DNA of 64,000 bases, taken from positions 166,551 through 230,550 of the forward strand of contig CAVXZE010000013.1 of assembly GCA_963766175.1 (NCBI GenBank), written 5' to 3'. A program made the translations under genes and the position numbers. This DNA is from CAVXZE01 sp963766175. Lineage in GTDB: Bacteria > Myxococcota_A > UBA9160 > UBA6930. The notes below the pieces were generated by a model. It did not search any database. It had not been told where the DNA came from and saw only the letters and a program-made list of their open reading frames with translations. This document shows positions 16,480-25,189 of the stretch, piece after piece (within the stretch, counting starts at the first letter, position 1; each line of letters begins with the position of its first letter).

Positions 16480-18564
16480 ATGGCCGTCCGATTTCCCACG
16501 CTTGCCCTCACCTTGGCCGGCGCACTCGGTCTTCATCTCCTTGCTACCGGAGCCGGGGCGCAGTGCACCCTCACCAACGGGCCCTTCCGCTTCCTGACCC
16601 AGGAACTGCCGCGCGGCAGCACCAACACCGAGTACATCGCGCGCCTGGTGACCGCCAACGCCGACGGCCCGGTTACCTTCTCCATCGACGGGTCCGGTGA
16701 CCCGCTCAACAGCGGCTTGACACTCGACTCGGCCAGCGGCTTCATCACCGGTCGCCCGACCGTGGTCGAGACCAAGAACATCGTCTTCTGCGCGGACGAT
16801 ACGACTCAGCCGCCGATCTGTAGCGCCCCGACCGAACTCAAGATCTCCGCCGCGGGCGGAGGCGGCAACGCCGGCTCGGAGTTCTCGACGGACGTCCTGC
16901 TCGAGGGGCGAGTCGGCGACCCCTACCTCGACAGCCTGGGCCTCACCGGTGGGGTGGGGCCCTACGTCTTCGGCGGGAAGGATCTCCCGCCGGGCCTGAC
17001 CCTCGATGGTGAGACCGGCGAGATCATCGGAATTCCGACCCAGGCGGGAACCTTCTTCGCAACTTTCACCGTGATCGACTTCGGCGAGAACAACAAGGTC
17101 GCGTCGGTCATCCCGATCACGATTCTTCCCCTCGCATCAGACCTCCGCTTCCTGACCGAGTTCCTGAACAACGGGGAGGTGGGAACGCCCTACTGCGACG
17201 TTTGGCTTGTCGAGAACGCGAGCGGAACACCCACCTTCGGCGCGGCGGGTCTCCCGGACGGTCTCTTGCTCGACCCCGCCACTGGCGAAGTCACGGGAAC
17301 GCCCACGGTCGCCGGCAGCTTCGAGGTAATCCTCACCGCGAGCGACGGCGGAACGATGATCACCACGAACCTGCAGATGATCGTCGCGCCCTCGGACACG
17401 AGCGGGTTCTATTGGATGTTCTTCGGCATTCCGACCGGAATCATCGAGGTGAACTACGACCGCCAGCCCCCGATCCTGGTGTATGCCGAGGGCAGCTCCG
17501 ACATCACCTATTCGGTGGTCGGCCTCCCGACGGGGATGTCCTACTCGAACACCAGCGGCGAGCTCTCGGGCACCAACACCGAGATCGGCATCTACCCGGT
17601 CTCCTTCACGGCCGTCGACAACACGACCGGCGACACCATCGCGCTCACGATCGAGTTCATCGTTCTCCCGCCGGGTGGCGGCGACGAGACCCAGATCCCG
17701 GTGAACTTCTGGGTGCAGAAGGAGAAGCTCAAGACGGGCAACCCGGGCAAGGACTCCTGGGTGGGAAAGGCGATCTTCAACGCCGACCGCACCACAGGCA
17801 ACCGCTTCGACCCCGCCCTCGACAGCCTGATGCTCGGAATCGGCAGCAAGGTGCTGCAGGTCGATCCCGGCCTCATGAGCGGGACGGAGAAGAGCCTCAC
17901 CTACAAGACCCCCAACGGGGTGACGCCCAAGGAACAGGTCAAGCTCTCGCTCGCAAAGCAGACCATCCAGTGGGGCTGCAAGAACGAGACGCTCGCGGAG
18001 ACTGTGCCGGGCCTGTTCGACCAGGACGCTGTCATCGGAAGCCGCGGATACCGGCTGGGTCTTCAGTTCGACGAGGGGGGCAACTTCCGTGCGCCCTTCA
18101 GCCTCGACCGCGTCGCCTTCGTGCTGTACTCCGGAAAGATCAAGGTCACGGCACCGGGAAACGACAAGGCCAAGCTCTCCATGCTCCTCTACGACCCGAA
18201 CTTCTTCTACGATCCGACACTCGCACCGGAACTTCGGATCCGCATCCTCGACGGCACCGATGTGATCTTCGAACGCGACTTCTCGGCGCTGGGCGAGGTT
18301 TCTCTCGGTACCGACAAGCGGACCGGGCAGGCCACGTGGTCGCTCAAGACCACCAAGGACGGCGCGGACATCGATACGATCCAGAAGTTCTCGTTCGCGA
18401 GCGCAAAGGGGAAGCTGACCCTCTCGATCACGAACGCCGACCTCGCGAGCATCCCGAATGGCGAGGCCCACCTGGGGGTGGAGCTTACGATCGGGAACCG
18501 CACCTACTACACGGGCGTGACCTTCTTCGAGACGAAGATCGGGAATTACTCGACTAACATGTAA
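16480..18564 (+). CDS. large secreted protein with putative-Ig (He_PIG-type) repeats
   Basis: 694 residues from ATG 16480, which has GGGAGGA six bases ahead; the upstream in-frame ATG at 16408 lacks one. A signal peptide ends near GAGAQC. Four beta-sandwich repeats follow, each with a core like LPPGLTLDGETGEIIGIPTQAG or LPDGLLLDPATGEVTGTPTVAG, the putative-Ig/cadherin-like motif found in bacterial surface proteins. The last ~260 residues are a separate beta-rich domain (from FWVQKEKLKTGNPGKDSW) without a known name. It probably mediates adhesion or is part of the cell envelope. It stands alone; no terminator recognised in 18565-18790. Confidence 0.82.
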   Translation: MAVRFPTLALTLAGALGLHLLATGAGAQCTLTNGPFRFLTQELPRGSTNTEYIARLVTANADGPVTFSIDGSGDPLNSGLTLDSASGFITGRPTVVETKNIVFCADDTTQPPICSAPTELKISAAGGGGNAGSEFSTDVLLEGRVGDPYLDSLGLTGGVGPYVFGGKDLPPGLTLDGETGEIIGIPTQAGTFFATFTVIDFGENNKVASVIPITILPLASDLRFLTEFLNNGEVGTPYCDVWLVENASGTPTFGAAGLPDGLLLDPATGEVTGTPTVAGSFEVILTASDGGTMITTNLQMIVAPSDTSGFYWMFFGIPTGIIEVNYDRQPPILVYAEGSSDITYSVVGLPTGMSYSNTSGELSGTNTEIGIYPVSFTAVDNTTGDTIALTIEFIVLPPGGGDETQIPVNFWVQKEKLKTGNPGKDSWVGKAIFNADRTTGNRFDPALDSLMLGIGSKVLQVDPGLMSGTEKSLTYKTPNGVTPKEQVKLSLAKQTIQWGCKNETLAETVPGLFDQDAVIGSRGYRLGLQFDEGGNFRAPFSLDRVAFVLYSGKIKVTAPGNDKAKLSMLLYDPNFFYDPTLAPELRIRILDGTDVIFERDFSALGEVSLGTDKRTGQATWSLKTTKDGADIDTIQKFSFASAKGKLTLSITNADLASIPNGEAHLGVELTIGNRTYYTGVTFFETKIGNYSTNM

Positions 18565-18792
18565 AGGCGGGTGAATTAACGGTTAGGCCCCAGTCGAGCG
18601 CTCCGGATGCTCCCCGGGCACAACCACTTCTGCTCGGAGAGCGGAGCCCAGGGCAGCTGATCCCCGATCACTCGACCGCCGTCCGTCGCGGCCTGCGGCC
18701 GGCCCAGATTCGCTCGTCATTCGCGGCCTTCTCCGCCGGCTTGGCGGATTCATCAGCCTGCCTGTGCCCCGCGGGCGATGAACCGAGACAGC

Positions 18793-19175
18793 CTATTGGC
18801 GCGCCTTGTAGCGCTTCTCCGTGTTCGCCTTGGGCTCCCCGTCGAACTGGGTCTCGAGACACGAGCCATCACTGCCGTGGAGCTGCACGATGACCGTCGA
18901 CCCGTCCGCGAGGGGGAGCTGTGGTAGCGTCATCCCTTCCGCCTTGGCCTTCACTTTGGTGTCGGTACCGGAGCTGCGCAGCGCCAGCCGCTTGAGACCG
19001 GCCCCGCGAGTCACGCCCTTGGCGTGGAACGACTGCCCCTTGCCGGAGCTCTTCCAGCCCTCCCCGGAAGGAGCCGCCGGCTCGCTCTCCAGCGACGCGG
19101 CGACGCCGTCGTCCACGTAAAGGCACAGCTGGTAGTCGGTCCCCGCGTCACCCTGGCCAAGATCGAGGCTGTCCA
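18793..19175 (-). pseudogene. C-terminal domain of a secreted protein, 5' truncated by an IS chimera
   Basis: About 127 residues (LCLYVDDGVAASLES.., KGVTRGAGLKRLALRSSG.., VIVQLHGSDGSCLETQF) look like the recurrent C-terminal beta domain appended to large secreted proteins in uncultivated deltaproteobacterial genomes; I recognise the pattern but no family name. The reading frame runs into the IS-A terminus at 19176, whose sequence supplies a start codon and MIIAAPCNKA. The original N-terminal part is gone, so the fragment is probably non-functional, without a signal peptide. Confidence 0.55.
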
Positions 19176-19780
19176 CGGCCTTGTTGCACGGCGCAGCGAT
19201 GATCAAGGTGGTCCCTTCGATCGATGAGGATCAGGCGATCGGATAGCTCTTTGGCATGCCGAGGCTGGCCATCGTATTCAATATCCGGCAGCCGATCCGC
19301 AGTGCCGCACTCAGCGGTATCACCCTACTCGCTCGCTCGATTCCCCGGAGCAGCGCCCGTTTCCCACTGCCTTCGGGAAGCCTCTCGTGGTCCAGCCGGC
19401 GCTCCGATACACGAGACATCGCGACCGGCAGGCCGACGATCGCGCCGAGCACAGCCGCTCGATGACGCAGTTCCTGCATCTCGGCCAGAAGCTCGGTCTT
19501 CTCAGCTGAGAGGAGATCACACGTGACGACATCGGGAATGCCCCGGTGAAGCCAGTTTCGAATCGTGGACCGAGGAATCTTCAGCTCAGGGAACAGGCCG
19601 GGATCGCCGGTCTCGCAGATCATTTCTCGAATGCGGTGGTCGTAGGTACGTCGAGTGCGGAGGGTCGCCATGACACCCGTATCGACAGATCCAGCAATCG
19701 GCGCGTATCATAGAAAAGCTCAATGAATTCAAGGACGTCGCAGTTGCGACGCCTCCACTTCAGAATGTCCTGAGACGCAG
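19176..19780 (-). mobile_element. chimeric IS: 125 bp of IS-A joined to 487 bp of IS-B
   Basis: Bases 19176-19300 repeat 13482-13606 (right end of IS-A). Bases 19294-19780 repeat 41486-41972 (left end of IS-B) with one difference noted. The overlap is GATCCGC, present in both parents at the junction. The product has one outer end of each family and is a recombinant rather than a nested insertion. Confidence 0.85.
19231..19671 (-). CDS. in-frame fused transposase ORF (IS-B N terminus, IS-A C terminus)
   Basis: 146 codons. Residues 1-126 are the HTH and start of the IS-B transposase (TLRTRRTYDHRIREM .. VIPLSAALRI). The last 20 residues (GCRILNTMASLGMPKSYPIA) are the C terminus of the IS-A transposase. 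The join keeps the reading frame. It retains the DNA-binding region but has no catalytic DDE domain, so it cannot transpose by itself; it might bind IS-B ends and act as an inhibitor. Expression is unproven. Confidence 0.7.
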   Translation of the reverse strand: MATLRTRRTYDHRIREMICETGDPGLFPELKIPRSTIRNWLHRGIPDVVTCDLLSAEKTELLAEMQELRHRAAVLGAIVGLPVAMSRVSERRLDHERLPEGSGKRALLRGIERASRVIPLSAALRIGCRILNTMASLGMPKSYPIA

Positions 19781-19877
19781 CTCCGCGGAAAGCGCGTTCC
19801 TATAATGCGGAAAAGCTTTTCCGAAGGGCGCGAGGCGAGGCGCAGGCGGGCGACGGAAAAGCGGGTAGCCTGCCCGG

Positions 19878-20948
19878 GTGTCCGAGAGCGAGTTCTTCTT
19901 CCGCCTCACCCCGCACCGGGTGCTGGCCGCGGTGGAGGCCGGCGGCTTCCAGCCGACTGGGCACTGCCTGGTGCTCAACGCACTGGAGAATCGGGTCTTC
20001 GACGTGCGGATTCGCGATGAGGAGCTCGATCAGGAGCGACACCTGGTGGCCAAGTTCTACCGGCCCCTCCGCTGGAGCCGGGAGGCCATTCTGGAGGAGC
20101 ACCGCCTGCTCTTCGCGCTGCGCGACCAGGAGATCCCCGTGTGCGCTCCGCTTCGTTTCTCCGACGGCGACAGCCTGAGCGAGGTGGAGGGCATCTTCTA
20201 CGCTCTCTGGCCCCGCACCGGCGGGCGCAGCCCCGACGAGCTCGACGACGCCCAGGTCCAGGTGCTGGGACGACTGCTGGCCCGGATCCACAACGTGGCG
20301 GCCTCCACGACCATCCGATACCGGCGGCATCTGCGTTCCGACACTTCCGCTCTTGAGCCCCTGCAAGCCCTGGAGGCGGGAGGCTTCCTCTCGCCCAGCT
20401 GTGCCCGACGCTACCGCGCCGCCGTGGAGGAGATTGCCCGGATCTACGACGACTGGAGCCAGGGCGTCGCGGTGTATCCGATCCACGGCGACTGCCACCT
20501 GGGGAACCTGCTCCACGGTGACCAGGGCTGGTTCTTCCTCGACTTCGACGACATGGTGGTGGGGCCCGCGATTCACGACGTGTGGATGCTGCTGCCCGGG
20601 CGCGATGCCGAGGCCGCCCACCAGCGCGCGCTGCTGATCGAGGCCTACCGCCAATTCCGGGTCTTCGACGAGGGCTCGCTGCGCCTGGTGGAGCCGCTTC
20701 GCGCCTTTCGCTTCATCTTCTATGCGGCCTGGATCGCCCGGCGCTGGGAAGACCCGGCCTTCCCGGACACCTTCCCGCACTTCGGAAGCGAGGAGTACTG
20801 GGAGAACGAGACCCGCGACCTGGAGGAGCAGCTGGAGCTCATCCTGGGAGGAAAGGTCGCCGGTAACGCCCCGGCGGATGAGGGCTCAGCGGGCAAGGAC
20901 TCGGCCGAGGGCCAGCTCACCAACAAGGACTTCTTCTGGGACCTCTGA
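19878..20948 (+). CDS. srkA: SrkA/YihE-like stress response kinase
   Basis: 356-residue kinase of the aminoglycoside-phosphotransferase fold, closest in pattern to the serine/threonine kinase SrkA (YihE/RdoA). Features: VAKFYRPLRWSREAILEEH (nucleotide-anchoring Lys and Glu), PIHGDCHLGNLL (catalytic loop with HGD), and FLDFDDMVVGPAIHDVWML (metal-binding D-F-D-D). Length fits the family's ~330 residues, plus a C-terminal extension rich in Ala, Gly and Asp. GTG 19878 is the likely start. In enterobacteria SrkA protects from stress-induced death; that role is known for the family, not shown here. It stands alone between IS remnants. Confidence 0.85.
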   Translation: MSESEFFFRLTPHRVLAAVEAGGFQPTGHCLVLNALENRVFDVRIRDEELDQERHLVAKFYRPLRWSREAILEEHRLLFALRDQEIPVCAPLRFSDGDSLSEVEGIFYALWPRTGGRSPDELDDAQVQVLGRLLARIHNVAASTTIRYRRHLRSDTSALEPLQALEAGGFLSPSCARRYRAAVEEIARIYDDWSQGVAVYPIHGDCHLGNLLHGDQGWFFLDFDDMVVGPAIHDVWMLLPGRDAEAAHQRALLIEAYRQFRVFDEGSLRLVEPLRAFRFIFYAAWIARRWEDPAFPDTFPHFGSEEYWENETRDLEEQLELILGGKVAGNAPADEGSAGKDSAEGQLTNKDFFWDL

Positions 20949-21084
20949 TCCCGCCCTCCTGGTCGCTAGGTAGGGATCTCCCTTCGCCACTGCGCTTCTC
21001 AAACTGGGAAGTGTCGTTCCCTCACCGACACGGAATCCCCCCCTGCGACTCCTGGCTCGAGGCGCTGGCGAGGAACTCGCCCTG

Positions 21085-21127
21085 CTGCGTTTCAGGACGT
21101 TCTGAAGCGGAGGCGTTGCAGCTGCGG
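21085..21127 (+). repeat. solo left end of IS family 'IS-B'
   Basis: CTGCGTTTCAGGACGTTCTG and the following GAAGCGGAGGCGTTGCAGCTGCG match the transposase-side terminus of IS-B (compare 25190). No internal IS sequence adjoins it. The remaining stretch 20949-21500 holds only this and a tRNA fragment. Confidence 0.65.
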
Positions 21128-21301
21128 CCGCCTCGGCGGGCATCCCCGACGACTTGGCTTCAGCCAGGTACCGCAAAGCCCCGCCGCTGACGGCGACTTT
21201 GACAGCAACGGGGACGGACGCCCAGAGGCGCGGTGGACGCCCGTGGAATCCCGCGCGGCGCCAACCCCTTGCACCGTATACGTCCCCGGACGCCGGTGGA
21301 G

Positions 21302-21361
21302 CCCCGCTGAAGCCAATTCGTAATCAGCAGGTCGGCGGTCCGAGTCGGCCCGTCGGCTCCA
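21302..21361 (+). other. tRNA 3'-half fragment, copy 2
   Basis: From 21315 the sequence reads AATTCGTAATCAGCAGG, then GTCGGCGG..GTCGGCTCCA. TTCGTAA fits an anticodon loop with anticodon CGT (Thr), but the 5' strand of the anticodon stem and everything before it do not form a tRNA. The T-arm has one mismatch. The lead-in CCCCGCTGAAGCCAATTCG is shared with the copy at 60.7 kb, so both come from the same kind of element junction. Confidence 0.6.
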
Positions 21362-21500
21362 GCAATTCCAGGCACTTACGCGCTCGGCCCGGCGCCCCGC
21401 CCGGCCGTCTGACAGCAGCGAGACAGCAACCCGGGGGCGACGCGCGGCCCGGGCCTCGACGACCGGGGGCCCTATAGGTGTTGGGCCGCGTGTGGTACGC

Positions 21501-22061
21501 CTACTCAAGCTCGGGAAGCTCGGCGCGATCGAGGAGCAGCCGAATGGAACGCGGCCTTCGCGGCGAGCGTTCAATGAAGCCACGCTCCTCGAGGGCGGCG
21601 AGCATCCGATGGACGGCAGGTGGAGAGACCTCGAAGTAGCGCTGGAGGTCGGCCTCGGAGGGCGCTTGGCGGTGGATCTTGGTGTAGTAGTGAATGAATG
21701 CGAGGTACTGGCCTTGCTTCGGCGTGTATCGGGGACCACGTGGAATTGCAGCGAAACGGACGGTGGAGGGGTCGTCCGTGTAGCCTTCCTCGACGTCGCG
21801 CAACCGGTCGTAGAGCGTGTCGAGGTGTCTTCGGAAGCTCGCGTCCTTCGAGTGGTTGGCCTCAGCTGCCACGTGCCCCAGGAGATCGTCGAGGTCGTCG
21901 AGTGTTAGGCCAACGACGATGGACGCCCCCTCGGTGACCGCGATGCGGAGACGCTTCTCAAGCTCGGGTTCGATGAAGGTGTGCTCGAGGATGAGATCGC
22001 GTTGCCGGGTGGTGAGCCGGACCGGGATTTCTTCTCCGGGCTCGATCAGTTGCGGGCGCAT
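21501..22061 (-). CDS. winged-helix regulator with LexA-like DNA-binding domain
   Basis: 186 residues from ATG 22061 (AAGAGGTT upstream). The C-terminal ~75 residues, from YTPKQGQYLAFIHYYTKIH to FIERSPRRPRSIRLLL, match the LexA-type winged helix: KQxxxLxFI, a helix-turn-helix (APSEADLQRYFEVSPPAVHRMLAALE) and the basic wing. No S24 peptidase domain follows, so it is not LexA itself. The N-terminal half is charged and helical (VGLTLDDLDDLLGHVAAEA), with no recognised family. It may be a regulator of a lost neighbour or an element-encoded protein. The longer frame to 22220 lacks a start signal. Confidence 0.7.
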   Translation of the reverse strand: MRPQLIEPGEEIPVRLTTRQRDLILEHTFIEPELEKRLRIAVTEGASIVVGLTLDDLDDLLGHVAAEANHSKDASFRRHLDTLYDRLRDVEEGYTDDPSTVRFAAIPRGPRYTPKQGQYLAFIHYYTKIHRQAPSEADLQRYFEVSPPAVHRMLAALEERGFIERSPRRPRSIRLLLDRAELPELE

Positions 22062-22214
22062 TGGGCAGTAACCTCTTCGCGCGGCCCAACGGCTGGACGC
22101 CAAGCCGCGGCCGGGATTGAGGCTACCACGGGCAACCCGCCCCGGGGAAGCCTGACCACCACCGCGGACCGAATGGCCTGCGCCGTTCGGCCGGCGGGAG
22201 TTCCCCGGGAGAGT

Positions 22215-22497
22215 GGACACCTAACTTAGGGCACAATGCCCGGAGAGAGGTGTCGCAATGGCCCGAGTTCGAAGAACCTTTACGCCCGAGTTCAAGCGAG
22301 ATGCAGTGGCTCTGGTCACCCGCGAAGAGAAGACCGTCAGCGAGGTGGGCCGGAATCTGGGTATCGCGCGCAGTCTTCTGCAACGCTGGATCGAGCAGTC
22401 GCGCGATCAGCACCGAGACGGTAAGCCCAGGAAGACCCAGGCAGGCGAGACGGAGGAGGTCCGCCAGCTTCGCATATTGCAGGACGATCTCCTCGCA
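22215..22497 (+). pseudogene. IS3-family OrfA remnant
   Basis: ATG 22258 starts ARVRRTFTPEFKRDAVALV, the helix-turn-helix protein encoded by IS3-family elements (OrfA), with VSEVGRNLGIARSLLQRWIEQ as recognition region and a leucine-zipper-like tail (EEVRQLRILQDDLLARM). Sequence diverges after about residue 82 and there is no OrfB integrase. The preceding GAGTGGACACCTAACTTAGGG looks like the usual IS3 left terminus. Dead fragment. Confidence 0.75.
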
Positions 22498-22649
22498 CGC
22501 ATGACAAGAGGAAGTGCGGGCAGACACGCCCAACACCTTCCTGGAGTCGCGGTTATCACGCCGCCCAACGGCTGGCCGGCGAGCCGCGGCCGGCGTTTCA
22601 GACTGGTTTCACGAAGAACGAGTTCTGGCGTAGTACAGGCAGAAGCTTC

Positions 22650-22752
22650 TCTTGGATCAGCAGCCCGAATGGCCCAAATCACTCCGACGGGTCACAGCCG
22701 GTCTGCGGAGATGCCTTCGGGTCGAGATGACCTTATTGACCGGCACGGCCCC
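22650..22752 (+). repeat. compound short repeat
   Basis: The first part (AGCAGCCCGAATGGCCCAAAT..TCCGACGGGTCACAG) reappears inverted at 50700-50752. The second part (GGAGATGCCTTCGGG..CGAGATGACCTTATTGACCGG) reappears at 32750-32800. Probably ends of lost elements. Confidence 0.5.
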
Positions 22753-22771
22753 CGACGCTAACCCTAGCGAG

Positions 22772-23251
22772 ATGGCCAAGGCCGCGTTCGGCGCCTCGAT
22801 TCTGCTGACCGCCGTGCTCGCGTTGGCGCAGCGGCCTGATGAGGTTCCGCTGGCGGACCTCCTTGAGGTGCTCGTGCTCGACCGACAGCTCGTCGCGATC
22901 GACGCGCGGGGCGGGGGCCAGAAGGCGACGCCGCTGCGACTCGACGAGCGCGTGTCGTGGACGGGCGCGCGCGGGAAGGTAGGAGTCGCGCTCACCGACC
23001 AGCGAATCCTCGCCGTGGCGGTCGGGTCCGCCACGTGGCAGGAGGCTGATCGTCGGCTCGCGGCGACGCTCCTGAGCGAGGCGCCGCTGGGCGACCGTGT
23101 CCACCCGATGGTGGCCAACCACATTGTCGACCTGGCCAAGAGGGCCCTGCGCGTGGTGATCGACAGCCGCTTCCCGCTGGCCGAAGCTGCCGAGGCCCAT
23201 CGCCGCATCGAGAGCCGCCTGGCCTTCGGCCGTGTGCTGCTCATCCCCTGA
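22772..23251 (+). CDS. chimeric protein: unknown N-terminal domain with quinone-reductase-like tail
   Basis: 159 residues from ATG 22772. The first ~110 residues open with a hydrophobic helix (AFGASILLTAVLALA, possible signal peptide) and then a beta-rich domain (VLVLDRQLVAIDARGGG, GVALTDQRILAVAVG). The final 35 residues (VVIDSRFPLAEAAEAHRRIESRLAFGRVLLIP) match the extreme C terminus of zinc-type quinone oxidoreductases/alcohol dehydrogenases. Such a tail has no meaning without the catalytic domain, so a deletion probably fused two genes in frame. It ends five bases before the DnaJ-like gene. Function doubtful. Confidence 0.6.
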   Translation: MAKAAFGASILLTAVLALAQRPDEVPLADLLEVLVLDRQLVAIDARGGGQKATPLRLDERVSWTGARGKVGVALTDQRILAVAVGSATWQEADRRLAATLLSEAPLGDRVHPMVANHIVDLAKRALRVVIDSRFPLAEAAEAHRRIESRLAFGRVLLIP

Positions 23252-23256
23252 GAACG

Positions 23257-23694
23257 GTGGACCCCCGAACTCTCAAGAAGTGGCTGATCGCGATCGCCGT
23301 CCTCTATCTCGTCTTTCCTCGCGACCTGGTTTTCGACTTCCTGGGGCGTGGTCTCGGCCTGATCGACGATCTGCTGGTCATTGCCCTGCTGGTCTGGTTC
23401 TATCGCAGGCATTTGCGGGGAACGGCCGCGCGCGAAACGCGGGAGAGCGAAGGGCCGGGGCGGAAGGAGCGCCCGAGTCGCGCGCAACCGGCGGCGTCCG
23501 AGCCCGCGTTCGATCCGTATGAGGTCCTGGGAATCCCCGCTTCGGCCTCCGCGGAGGTGATCCAATCCGCCTACAAGGCCCGCATGAAGGAATACCATCC
23601 CGACAAGGTGGCTCACCTGGGCGAGGAGCTGCAGGAGCTCGCGCATCGCAAGGCGTTGGAGATCCAACAGGCATATCAACAGCTACGCAAGTAG
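23257..23694 (+). CDS. membrane-anchored J-domain protein
   Basis: 145 residues from GTG 23257. The N-terminal half has two membrane-seeking segments (WLIAIAVLYLVFPRD and LIDDLLVIALLVWFY), resembling the YkvA/DUF1232 type. A basic, Pro/Arg-rich linker follows, then a J domain from about residue 87 (DPYEVLGIPASASAEVIQSAYKA), with the invariant HPD in EYHPDK and the Q-Q-A-Y-Q-Q-L end. J domains stimulate Hsp70/DnaK ATPase; here it would recruit DnaK to the membrane. DUF1232-DnaJ fusions occur in proteobacteria. It lies right behind the chimeric gene. Confidence 0.85.
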   Translation: MDPRTLKKWLIAIAVLYLVFPRDLVFDFLGRGLGLIDDLLVIALLVWFYRRHLRGTAARETRESEGPGRKERPSRAQPAASEPAFDPYEVLGIPASASAEVIQSAYKARMKEYHPDKVAHLGEELQELAHRKALEIQQAYQQLRK

Positions 23695-23792
23695 CTCGGG
23701 TTCGAGGGCGGGCCATCGGGTATGTCTCATTCTGCCAACCCTGGGGAGCCCCGACCGGCGCCGCGGATCGATTGCCCCGACGCGTTCGGCCG

Positions 23793-24536
23793 TCAGCCGA
23801 CAGCGGATTCACCGATGCCGGGGAGGATTGGTGGCTGGCCGGGGCGGGTCCACCACGGGTGCGCGGCACGCGTCGCATTCCCTTCAAAGCGGCCGAGGCG
23901 AACCGCGGTTCGCGCTCCGAGGCGCGGGCACGGGTCGAGACGCAGGGCCACCGTGTCTTCGCCGGCCGAGCGACCAAACAGCCCGAGCGCGGTTGCGAGC
24001 CGCTGGACGCCATACTTCTCGCGCCGCAGGCGGTGGATCTGGTCCACCGTTGCCCGGTCCTCATGACGTGTGGCGATCACGCAGCTGACCTCGCCTTGCC
24101 TCAGCAGCTCGACACGAGCCTCGCTGAGCCCGTGCGCGTCCGCTTTCCAGCGCGGCATCGTCACCCACGCCGCATCGGCGCGATCGACGATCCACAGCCG
24201 CAGGTTGGCGGGTTGCCCGGCTCGGTCGGTGGCTCTCAGCACCACCACTTCTTCCAGCTCGGCCAGCGTCGCGTAGAGCGCGAAGAACAACACGATTGGA
24301 CTCGCCGCGAGTGCGATCCACCCGAGCGGCGCCGCGAGTCGATGAGAAGCGAGCCACGGCCGCACGAGCCAGCCGCCAACGAGCAGTGCGAGAACGCCGC
24401 CAAGGAGGTTCCCGCCGCGGGGGAAAGCGTAGGGCCCAGCGTGCTGGAAGCGGATCACGAAGACCGAGAGGCCGACGAACAGCATCAGCCAACCGACGAC
24501 GCGCTGGAGCTTGGACGGAAATCTGGAATCGCTCAT
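23793..24536 (-). CDS. membrane protein of unknown function
   Basis: 247 residues. Three hydrophobic segments lie near residues 13-31, 43-60 and 66-90, followed by a soluble domain with a beta pattern (LRLWIVDRADAAWVTM, EVELLRQGEVSCVIAT, TVALRLDP). The soluble part vaguely resembles PNPOx/deazaflavin-type nitroreductases, in which an RLW..D stretch contacts the cofactor, but this is too weak to name. ATG 24536 has AAAGAGGG upstream. It follows the nitroreductase gene in the same direction with a 25-base gap, so they may be one transcript. Confidence 0.65.
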   Translation of the reverse strand: MSDSRFPSKLQRVVGWLMLFVGLSVFVIRFQHAGPYAFPRGGNLLGGVLALLVGGWLVRPWLASHRLAAPLGWIALAASPIVLFFALYATLAELEEVVVLRATDRAGQPANLRLWIVDRADAAWVTMPRWKADAHGLSEARVELLRQGEVSCVIATRHEDRATVDQIHRLRREKYGVQRLATALGLFGRSAGEDTVALRLDPCPRLGARTAVRLGRFEGNATRAAHPWWTRPGQPPILPGIGESAVG

Positions 24537-24561
24537 GCCTACCCTCTTTCTCCCGGCCTTT

Positions 24562-25131
24562 TCAGGAGATGGTCTTCAGAATGACCGGCTCATTGCGGGA
24601 CGGGATGGCGGGAATGGCCTCCGGGTAGCCGATGATGATGGGAGCCACGATGGCCAGGTCGTCGGTCAGGCCGATCTCTTCGCGGAGCTTCGGATCGTAG
24701 ATGCGCGCTCCCAAGTCGACCCAGCAGGTGCCCAAACCCCTGGCCGCGGCCGAGAGCATCAAGTAGCTGGCCGCCAAGGCGCAGTCCACCTGGAGCGAAT
24801 GGGAGTGTTTGTCCCCGCAGAGGATGACCAGGCTGGGAGCGGTGTAGAAGACGTTGAATTTCGGGTTGCGCAGGGCGGCTTCGTATCGCTTGACGTAGGA
24901 TGTGGGGTTACTGTCCAGGTCGGCTACCAGGTTGGTCCGACTCTCTTCGGACAGCCGTTCGATGGTGTCCCGGTCGTTGATGACGATGAAGCGCCAGCTC
25001 TGCCGGTTTCCGCTGTTGGGAGCCAGGCAGGCGTCCTGGATGATCGCCATGAGCAGGTCCAAGGAAACGTCCTTGTCCTGGTAGTTGCGTACCGAGCGCC
25101 GGGTCTTGAGCAACTCGAAGAAGTCCGCCAT
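24562..25131 (-). CDS. nitroreductase-family FMN oxidoreductase
   Basis: 189-residue nitroreductase. RRSVRNYQDKDVS at residue 11 gives the Arg-Arg-Ser FMN phosphate site, APNSGNRQSWRFIVI the APSxxNxQPW flavin loop, and GLGTCWVDLGARI the later GLG-x-x-W loop. These proteins reduce nitro-compounds, quinones or flavins with NAD(P)H as dimers in the cytoplasm. ATG 25131 has AAAGGAGAGG six bases upstream. A 25-base gap separates it from the membrane gene downstream. The IS-B copy at 25190 lies immediately upstream and may carry or interrupt its promoter. Confidence 0.9.
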   Translation of the reverse strand: MADFFELLKTRRSVRNYQDKDVSLDLLMAIIQDACLAPNSGNRQSWRFIVINDRDTIERLSEESRTNLVADLDSNPTSYVKRYEAALRNPKFNVFYTAPSLVILCGDKHSHSLQVDCALAASYLMLSAAARGLGTCWVDLGARIYDPKLREEIGLTDDLAIVAPIIIGYPEAIPAIPSRNEPVILKTIS

Positions 25132-25189
25132 CAATCGCCTCTCCTTTCCTTTTCCAGTTTGTGCAAGTTATCCAAGATTTCCCGACCAG

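Noticed and set aside
17137..18557. Two long open frames (444 and 451 codons) overlapping the putative-Ig protein
   Set aside because: Repetitive Arg/Gly/Asp-rich translation is typical of alternate frames in high-GC genes; the sense frame has a signal peptide and domain repeats.
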